A DNA stretch of 64,000 bases, from contig JAJEKV010000053.1 in the NCBI GenBank assembly GCA_021234155.1, positions 8,199,424 to 8,263,423 on the forward strand. The letters are read 5' to 3'. Each line of letters begins with the position of its first letter. Positions within the stretch are counted from its first letter, which is position 1. The notes beneath the pieces were generated by a model. The model was given only the letters and a program-made list of their open reading frames with translations. It was not told where the DNA came from and did not search any database. The position numbers were made by a program, and so were the translations under genes. This stretch comes from Isoetes taiwanensis. Taxonomy: Eukaryota; Streptophyta; Lycopodiopsida; Isoetales; Isoetaceae. Below, in pieces: positions 57,862-64,000 of this stretch.

Positions 57862-58163
57862 CTGTGTTGACAGCAAGAATAAGTATTAATTATATGACTA
57901 ACTTATCGTGTCCGATAAGTTTTATGAAGAGAACTTGCTTATAAGTCTCTTGCTGAATCAAGTTTCTGGGCCAAGTGGCATATTTGGTGCACTGCACCAT
58001 TTTCAGTCTTTTATTCCGAATGGTCGTAATAAGTTAACTTTTATTCTGATTTAAGGAACTACTAGGTCAGTCTTAACCATATTTTACTGCTACTGCAACC
58101 ATCGTACAGAAATAAAGTAATAAGGAGTTTAATAAATACATCAAAGTAAACATACCTTGTGAT

Positions 58164-61100
58164 TTAATAGTTGAGTTTCTGTCCCATATAGTCTTTACCC
58201 TTTGGTATCTTGTTGTTGGAGTCCTTAGTTACTGAATGTCCGATGTTTGAACTTGGTGTACCAATACCTTCAATGGAGATACTTTCAGATTGAACCAAAT
58301 CACCTCCGTGCGGATCCATTGTAATTCTGGGAGGTTGAGTGACCTTGCTCAGAGATGTACTTGCTGCTCGACTTTTTGTCATTCTGGTTTTTCTGTTAAA
58401 GTTTGAACCCTTGTTGCCCTGACTCTTAGTCATAAAGGAGGCATGTTTGATCATTTTCTCACATATATCTACCATTTTACATCTTATCCTATTCAGCTTG
58501 AAATCCCCCCATGGATCTGCTGCCAAGTCACTTACCATTTCAATCATTGTTTGCCTAATCTCTAGATATGAGATATAGGCCAAAATGCTTTTCTTTAGAG
58601 TAGTTTTGAGGCAATTTCTAAAGGCTACAAACTGTCCAGCCACAGAAATATTAGGATAAACCATATGTAAATTGTTCAGTACATACCAGAGTGCATGATC
58701 CAGCCAGGTCATGTTGTCTCTACATTTCTTATTTCTTCCTTGTGCTTCACAATAGCATTTGAAGTATGGGCACATTGTTCGCCAGATCCTTTTAAGATAG
58801 AAATCATCCCTGTCTATTGTGGGGTACGCCATATGCCCCTTTTGGCTAATATAGATAAAGTCATCCCTAGTACAAACCTTATCAAAGAACCTAGTGGTAA
58901 AGTTGAGCTTGACCTTGTCTTTTTTCACAAACTTCTCCATTTTTAAAGCAGATGCCTTGGCTGCGTCTATTTGCGCTGGTGTAATGTTGCCAAGTGTAAT
59001 CCAAGCATCCTGGCTGATGGGTGCCAATGCTCCAAAATTTTTTGTCCTCCATATACCCTGGTTACAAAGTATACCATGGCTTTCAACCAAACGTTCAGGT
59101 ATAATTGGGAAACGTGAACAGTTGCTAAGTGTAAAGCTAAAGCTTTCCTTGCTGCCATCATCAGTAACACCACGATTGGAGTTGAGTGTTTCCTTGTCTT
59201 TTTAAGAAAGACTATCTTGTACGTTTAACCAGTCTGCATCTCTGTTTTCATCATCATCTTGTGATTTTTTAATATCATTGGCTGTTTCAAGTGGACCTAT
59301 CCCAGAAAAGTAGAGACCTTTTCTTTGATCTTCCTCGGTTGTCCATGCGAAGATTTTACTTGGAATTTCAGCATATGCTTTGTTGACTATGCTTACTATT
59401 TCATCATAGTTGTCACCTGCTTTGTTGATTGCTGGTACTAGCTGAAGCCATTCACTGAATCCTAGATGCTCTATAATTGAGAATTCACCATCCTTTTTAG
59501 TGATTTCCTTTTCCAGTAAATATTCATGCACTTTGCCTTCTTTTATACAGCACATTAAGGTTTGTACCGCAGCATTTGGGACTTCAATTTTACTGCCTCC
59601 ATATCCAAGGGCTATCAGCTCATGGTTCCATGTGGGGGGTATGACCTCAAATTGATTATCATCATATTGCTTCTGTAAAAGTAAGAAAACAGTGAGAACC
59701 ATCAAGATAAGTAGTTTGTATTTTAGTCTGCCAAGTAAAACCACAGTGTACCAAAGACATAAGCAACACCAGTTAAACTAGTGAATTGAAATGTCTAAAA
59801 AAAACCCAGCCAAAACTAAATGCCTTTAGAATTGCATCTGCTTCGGTCAATCCCTAAGCAGTCTTATCAATCCAGGCCTAGCCTTTGGCTTTGCCAGTCT
59901 GGTACTTAATGCCTTTGATCAATGTTTAGAACAATTACAATAGTAAATAATAGACTGGGAAACAATCCAAAGTATTAACTCGTCTAATAATAACCTGAAC
60001 TTAAACATTTTGTCACTGGCCTTTACTTTTATGATCAGTTATCAAAGGGCTGGAATACACACCATTAGCCTAATGTTACTTTACATGTAGTACTCCACTG
60101 GATCCAAAAACGAGTCCTCGCTTCATATTAAATATTGACTATTTTACTCCCTTTAAAATGTTGAAGGATATTTTTAAGTCTGCCTTGTTGTTATTCAAAT
60201 AATAAATTTCGTTCTGCTAGTACATAGTTCCAGCTGCATTTAAATCGATATTGATTACTCAATTTACTTATCTTTTTATATCTATCATTGTCAAAGTGTT
60301 CTCCTTTCCTTTTTAATAAGGCTGCTCGTTTATAACTGTAAATCCATTTTACATTATTTGACATAAGCAGGATACGCTATGTTATTTCATACATCTATTA
60401 TTTTCTACCTCACAATCGTTTGCAACCAGATATACGTTTATACTCAGATAAATTTAGACCAGCTAGTTATTTGGGCTATCAAATATGATGCAAATATCTT
60501 CATATATTCAAAATCCAGCCTGTAGCTATTGGAGAACAGCACATGTTTATAATATACTGAAAATTGGAGAGTGATATACCTCGTATGATTATGTCTTAAG
60601 CAGCCAAAATTTTAAAGTATAAGGTTCATACTAGTGATGGTTCAATAAAACATTATAACAGTCAGCATGCTACTATATCAGCAGATTGTATAACCCATTA
60701 GGCGTCCTTTCAAAATTGATCTTCAAAGTTTTGTATTGTAGCACATTTCCCCCAAAGTCCCATTCGAACATTTGACTAAAAAGAGCAATGAGAAGAGAGA
60801 CGTTCGTACCTGCAGCCAACCAAGAATTTGTTAGCATGAAAATGGTAACAAATCCAGGGCCAGAAGGTACATAGAGTCTCTCGGTTTATCACCGGTCACT
60901 CATTGCACCTTCTTAGCCTTATGTTTTAAAAGGAACAGAGGATTCAATCTATGCTAAAGATGGAGAATCATTTTTATTTTACTGTCCAGATACCTCATTG
61001 TTAGTATTCATTCCATAGAATGATTTGTATTTTAATAGACTTTAAACAGAAGATCCAGTCTTAGGGTGCACCCATTCTTATGATGTGGTCACTAAATGCT

Positions 61101-61789
61101 TATCCGCATCTGTCACTCAAATGTATCAGATATATAACTTAAGCCTGGTATTCAACAAACAATAATACTACTTGCTTAGATTTTTCAAAACATTAGAGAG
61201 AATACTGTTAATGTAGTAATGCTGAACCTGTTTTTCATTAAACCATAACATTTTTAAACAAGTCCTGCTATTAGTGCTAAGGTCATCCATGTATACGAAA
61301 TCGAAGCTTATCAGAAATTATCTGTTACTAGCAGTTTACGTTATCAATCATAAGTAATCATATGGTCTTCTAACTAGAGATACGGTTACTGATATGTTAG
61401 AAACAAGCTTGTCTTACCGTCTTATATTTTGTAAAAACCTATAAACACAACTATCAGCCTTGCTATTAGGTTTTACCATCCGCGTTCGTATCATCTAACT
61501 GTGAATATAATGTAGAACTTTTGGTTCCAGTTCGAAATACCTGATAGTCTTCCTGGTCTGAGCAATACTCCTCATCTAGTTGTGTTTCAGGAATAGATGA
61601 GTTATAATCCATTGCAGTATAACAATCCCTGCCGGAATCACCAGTATAGCTTTTCTTGTTACTTTTGCCTGTTGCACTTTCACTTGCTCCACGTTTTGGG
61701 TTAACCATATCTATATGATCATAAGCAAGCCCAACCGCCTTATCGTTGACGCTCAAATAGCTCTGCACTTCTTTTTCCAGGATGATTTC
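58164..61789 (-). pseudogene. PLE-B ORF1, spliced across the pseudo-LTR junction
   Basis: Exon 1 is 61789-61541 (5' end lost), the intron 61540-59673 and exon 2 59672-58164. The acceptor is preceded by a clear pyrimidine tract (TTTTCTTACTTTTACAG), and both sites are phase 0. Exon 2 starts KQYDDNQFEVIPPTWNHE. It matches family A ORF1 in EVPNAAVQTLM, GKVHEYLLEKEIT and the CPYFKCYCEAQGRN Cys cluster, and ends in a basic Ser-rich tail instead of an Arg-Gly tail. One in-frame TAA (59204-59202) interrupts it; there is no frameshift. I infer a nucleic-acid-binding partner of the RT. Confidence 0.75.
59806..61540 (-). repeat. 5' pseudo-LTR of PLE-B (intronic part)
   Basis: A copy of 53137-54827 with scattered substitutions. 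It lies inside the inferred ORF1 intron. The junction with the downstream unit at 59805 reads GGCTGGGTTTTTTTTAG on the - strand. Confidence 0.85.
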
Positions 61790-61992
61790 TTTTTTTTAAT
61801 TGAAGGCAGTGTATATTAAATATGTATAATAAAGGTACAAAAGGGAGCAATGAGAGCTCTTAACTTTTAGGAGGTAACCTTTAGGAAAGGGTAGGTTATT
61901 GACCCTGAAAAAACCAACTATCCCAAATCAAACAACAGTTAAAAGTTTATGGAAGTTGCAGGTGTAAACTGGTAGTAGTTAAAGCCGGAGGC

Positions 61993-62340
61993 TTAGTGAT
62001 CACCCGAGAACCGTCTTTTCTTGGGCTCTCTCTTGGAGTGGTCTTTTCTTCCCATTCCCTTGTTGGCTACAATGAAAAGGCAGTAGGGGCATTTGCATAA
62101 ATGAGCCTTTCCTGGGTTGAATCTGTCCTTCTTATCTTTTGCACTGCATAAGATGTATCTTTTTTCGTCATAGTAAGAGAGGCAGGCGCAGTTGCAACTA
62201 CAGTCTTCGCCATGTCCATTTGGTACTTCAACTCCAAATTGTGTCAACCAGAGCGCATTTGCATGGAGATTCATTCTCTTCCACCTTAGTCTTTTGAACA
62301 TAATCAAAGTATTACCTGAAAATAAGGAAAAAACCAACAT
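61993..62340 (-). CDS. Cys-rich small protein downstream of the LINE RT
   Basis: The 115-residue frame begins 16 bp after the RT stop. An acceptor-like TTTTCCTTATTTTCAG lies within its start, so the true exon may begin at GNTLIMFKRLRWKR. It has GEDCSCNCACLSYYD, then YILCSAKD and HLCKCPYCLF, that is seven or more Cys plus His able to bind zinc, and a basic end (DHSKREPKKRRFSG). I know no standard LINE domain like it. It may be a captured host exon or a third LINE protein. Confidence 0.45.
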   Translation of the reverse strand: MLVFSLFSGNTLIMFKRLRWKRMNLHANALWLTQFGVEVPNGHGEDCSCNCACLSYYDEKRYILCSAKDKKDRFNPGKAHLCKCPYCLFIVANKGMGRKDHSKREPKKRRFSGDH

Positions 62341-62355
62341 AAGTAATTATGTACC

Positions 62356-64000
62356 TTATTGCTGATTTCCATATACCTCAAGGACCCAGTTAATATCATA
62401 TTGGGTCTGCTTAATGATGGCAGTAGGCCATATAATTTCCTCCTTAAAGATTAAGGAGTTTCTACCCTTCCACATTCTCCACATGAGAATATATCTTCTC
62501 CACTCAATAGGGTTTTCAGGGAAGAAGAATTCTGTGATATGCATATTAGAAAGGCCTGGAATGTTCAGTTCAGATTCAGCCAGCTCCAGAACCCATTCTG
62601 CCCATAGGCACTCTTTAAAAAGGTGTGCTTCATCTTCTTGATCCTGCAAGCATCTAACACAGATATCAGAGTTAGACATATTAAGCCTCCATCTCTTACT
62701 GTTCGTGGCAAGGGCTTTATGCCAAAGTTGCCACATAAAAGCTTTGATTTTAGGATGAATTGGGCTCTTCCACATAAATTTCAGGTTTCTGAGAACCCTG
62801 TCAGGTTCAATGGTCCATTTCGAATGAATGGTAACTTCTTGGTCTCTATTGAGGTACCTGTAAGCTAAGCTGACTTTATAACCACAAAACCCATTAATGT
62901 GCCAGAAAACATTAGTATCATGCCAATCTCCATAAGCCAATCTTTGAGTAATACTATTGAAAAGCTGCCTGGAGTCATCTCCTAGATCTGCAAGACTGGA
63001 ATCTTGGTAAACAAATTCATCAATAATATCACTTATGTAGATAACTCCCCGTTGAGTCCATTGCTTGGCTAACTTAGGAAAGTTAGTGGCAAGACAAATG
63101 TTAGGGTCATCCAGAATCAGAGAGGGGCTCCAAAATATAGGCTGGTCCTGTGAAAGTCCTTCTTTCCAAGTATACATACCTCTAACCTTCAACCATGCCC
63201 TAATCCACTTCTTAATAATTAAAGGCATAGTGGTAGGGATAGTAAAGTCGAAGTAGATACTATGAGGAAGCTGCATATTAAGATTTCTCCAGCCAAAGGG
63301 GTGGCATTTCTTAATGTAATAGGAGATGAGAGTACTCACAGGGTGATTAATCTGGTTATTATAGGCCCTAAAGAAGTACTTTGCAGCCAAAGCAGTGGCC
63401 TGCTTCTCAATGTTTATGACCCCCAGACCCCCCATTCTTTTGTGCTTGCAGCATTCTTCCATAGAAATAGGAATCCAACATCTTCTGCTTGATCCACCTG
63501 CTATAAACCTTCCAATGATGCTCTGCATTTTTGTCAAGACTTTCTTAGGGGCCATAATGATGGAGGATTGATAGACCTGAGAGGAAGAGATGACCAAGTT
63601 TGCCAGAATAGCTCTCCCATTTTTGGATAGAAACTTGGAATTAAGGGAGTCAACTTTTTTATAAAATTTATCAATTAAATCCTCCAAAAGATCACAAGCA
63701 TTAACTCTAATAGCAAAGGGGATACCTAGAATTTTAGTTTTAGTATTAGGGGAGAGATACATACAACCCAGTCTTGCTGCAGCAAGCTCACCCTCCTCTT
63801 GATGCCTAGAAATCAACTTGGTCTTGACAGGATTGATTCTACATCCCGAGCATTTGCCAAATTCTTCCAGAGTGGCCAGAGTATTCTGGATGGATTGGTC
63901 CTCCAAATGTAGAAATAAGAATGTGTCATCTGCAAAGTGGACATTAAGAATCTCACCATCCTCCTGAGAGGGAAGCCTGAGACCCTTGATTAGGTGAAGA
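62356..64000 (-). CDS. LINE L1 ORF2, RT palm to C-terminus (partial at edge)
   Basis: The frame is open from the window edge to the stop at 62356. It carries motif C as VHFADDTFLF (about 63940), FGKCSGCRINPVKTKLI, KILGIPFAIR, the MGGLGVINIEKQATALAAKY stretch, the WHINGFCGYKVSLAYRYL region typical of plant L1, and the zinc knuckle ICVRCLQDQEDEAHLFKECL. No stop or shift is seen over 548 codons, so this copy may be young. The endonuclease and first RT motifs lie outside the window. Confidence 0.88.
   Translation of the reverse strand, partial: LHLIKGLRLPSQEDGEILNVHFADDTFLFLHLEDQSIQNTLATLEEFGKCSGCRINPVKTKLISRHQEEGELAAARLGCMYLSPNTKTKILGIPFAIRVNACDLLEDLIDKFYKKVDSLNSKFLSKNGRAILANLVISSSQVYQSSIIMAPKKVLTKMQSIIGRFIAGGSSRRCWIPISMEECCKHKRMGGLGVINIEKQATALAAKYFFRAYNNQINHPVSTLISYYIKKCHPFGWRNLNMQLPHSIYFDFTIPTTMPLIIKKWIRAWLKVRGMYTWKEGLSQDQPIFWSPSLILDDPNICLATNFPKLAKQWTQRGVIYISDIIDEFVYQDSSLADLGDDSRQLFNSITQRLAYGDWHDTNVFWHINGFCGYKVSLAYRYLNRDQEVTIHSKWTIEPDRVLRNLKFMWKSPIHPKIKAFMWQLWHKALATNSKRWRLNMSNSDICVRCLQDQEDEAHLFKECLWAEWVLELAESELNIPGLSNMHITEFFFPENPIEWRRYILMWRMWKGRNSLIFKEEIIWPTAIIKQTQYDINWVLEVYGNQQ

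Larger units (their letters stand above)
53137..61789 (-). mobile_element. Penelope-like element family B with two pseudo-LTRs
   Basis: The stretches 53137-55140 and 59806-61789 are direct copies with a few per cent differences and small indels, such as a 28-bp insertion near 60262. Between them on the - strand lie ORF1 exon 2 and the RT. The element is a head-to-tail dimer whose upstream unit is cut at 61789 by the A-tail of a LINE. The monomer is about 6.7 kb. As in family A, exon 1 of ORF1 lies in the pseudo-LTR, and no GIY-YIG domain follows the RT. Stops and shifts show this copy is inactive and older than the family A copy. Confidence 0.85.
61790..64000 (-). mobile_element. L1-type LINE, continues beyond the window
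   Basis: The element runs from the right edge to an A-run (T-run 61790-61797) that directly joins PLE-B. Its position inside the first exon of PLE-B suggests that it inserted into the element; the rest of PLE-B would then lie right of 64000. Confidence 0.75.

Overview
The window looks like intergenic DNA from a large, repeat-rich plant nuclear genome. The telomere-type repeat is TTTAGGG, the introns are GT-AG, and non-LTR, LTR, PIF/Harbinger and hAT-like elements are packed together. I see no intact housekeeping gene. Endonuclease-deficient Penelope-like elements (PLEs) have been reported from seed-free plants, so a fern or lycophyte is a reasonable but weak guess.

Layout. 1-2743: AT-rich DNA ending in a (TA)n tract. 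2746-2803: a short head-to-head telomeric repeat fused directly to a 5'-truncated PLE. 2804-10408: PLE family A on the + strand, a 2.0 kb partial unit followed by a full monomer of about 5.6 kb. 10409-11345: a 5'-truncated PLE of family C on the - strand, followed by a tRNA-headed SINE-like sequence. 12.3-18.9 kb: a decayed gag-bearing LTR element on the - strand, interrupted by a complete non-coding LTR element with a 5-bp target duplication. 18.96-26.1 kb: + strand degenerate genes (two RING-finger proteins and a Ulp1/C48-type protease). 27.0-37.1 kb: two related - strand transposase-like genes, one split by a hAT-like MITE. 38.69-39.99 kb: 1.3 kb of nearly pure purine sequence. 40.3-42.6 kb: a LINE RT. 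42.9-48.4 kb: PIF/Harbinger transposase and Myb-like partner, hosting a retroposon with target duplications. 49.3-53.1 kb: a decayed L1 LINE. 53.1-61.8 kb: PLE family B on the - strand with two pseudo-LTRs. 61.8-64.0 kb: an L1 LINE running out of the window.

The most interesting system is the pair of PLE families A and B. Their RTs are only distantly related, but the layout is the same. Each has an ORF1 and a separate RT ORF with no GIY-YIG endonuclease domain, and each forms head-to-tail tandem units. A short first coding exon lies at the 3' end of the upstream unit, so ORF1 can only be assembled by splicing across the unit junction. In both families a phase-0 acceptor precedes ORF1 exon 2 and a second phase-0 acceptor precedes the RT ORF, which has no good start codon of its own in family B. 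I infer that one leader exon is spliced alternatively to ORF1 or RT, and that a tandem dimer is the expressed form. The telomeric repeat fused to the truncated family A unit fits the telomere attachment known for endonuclease-deficient PLEs.
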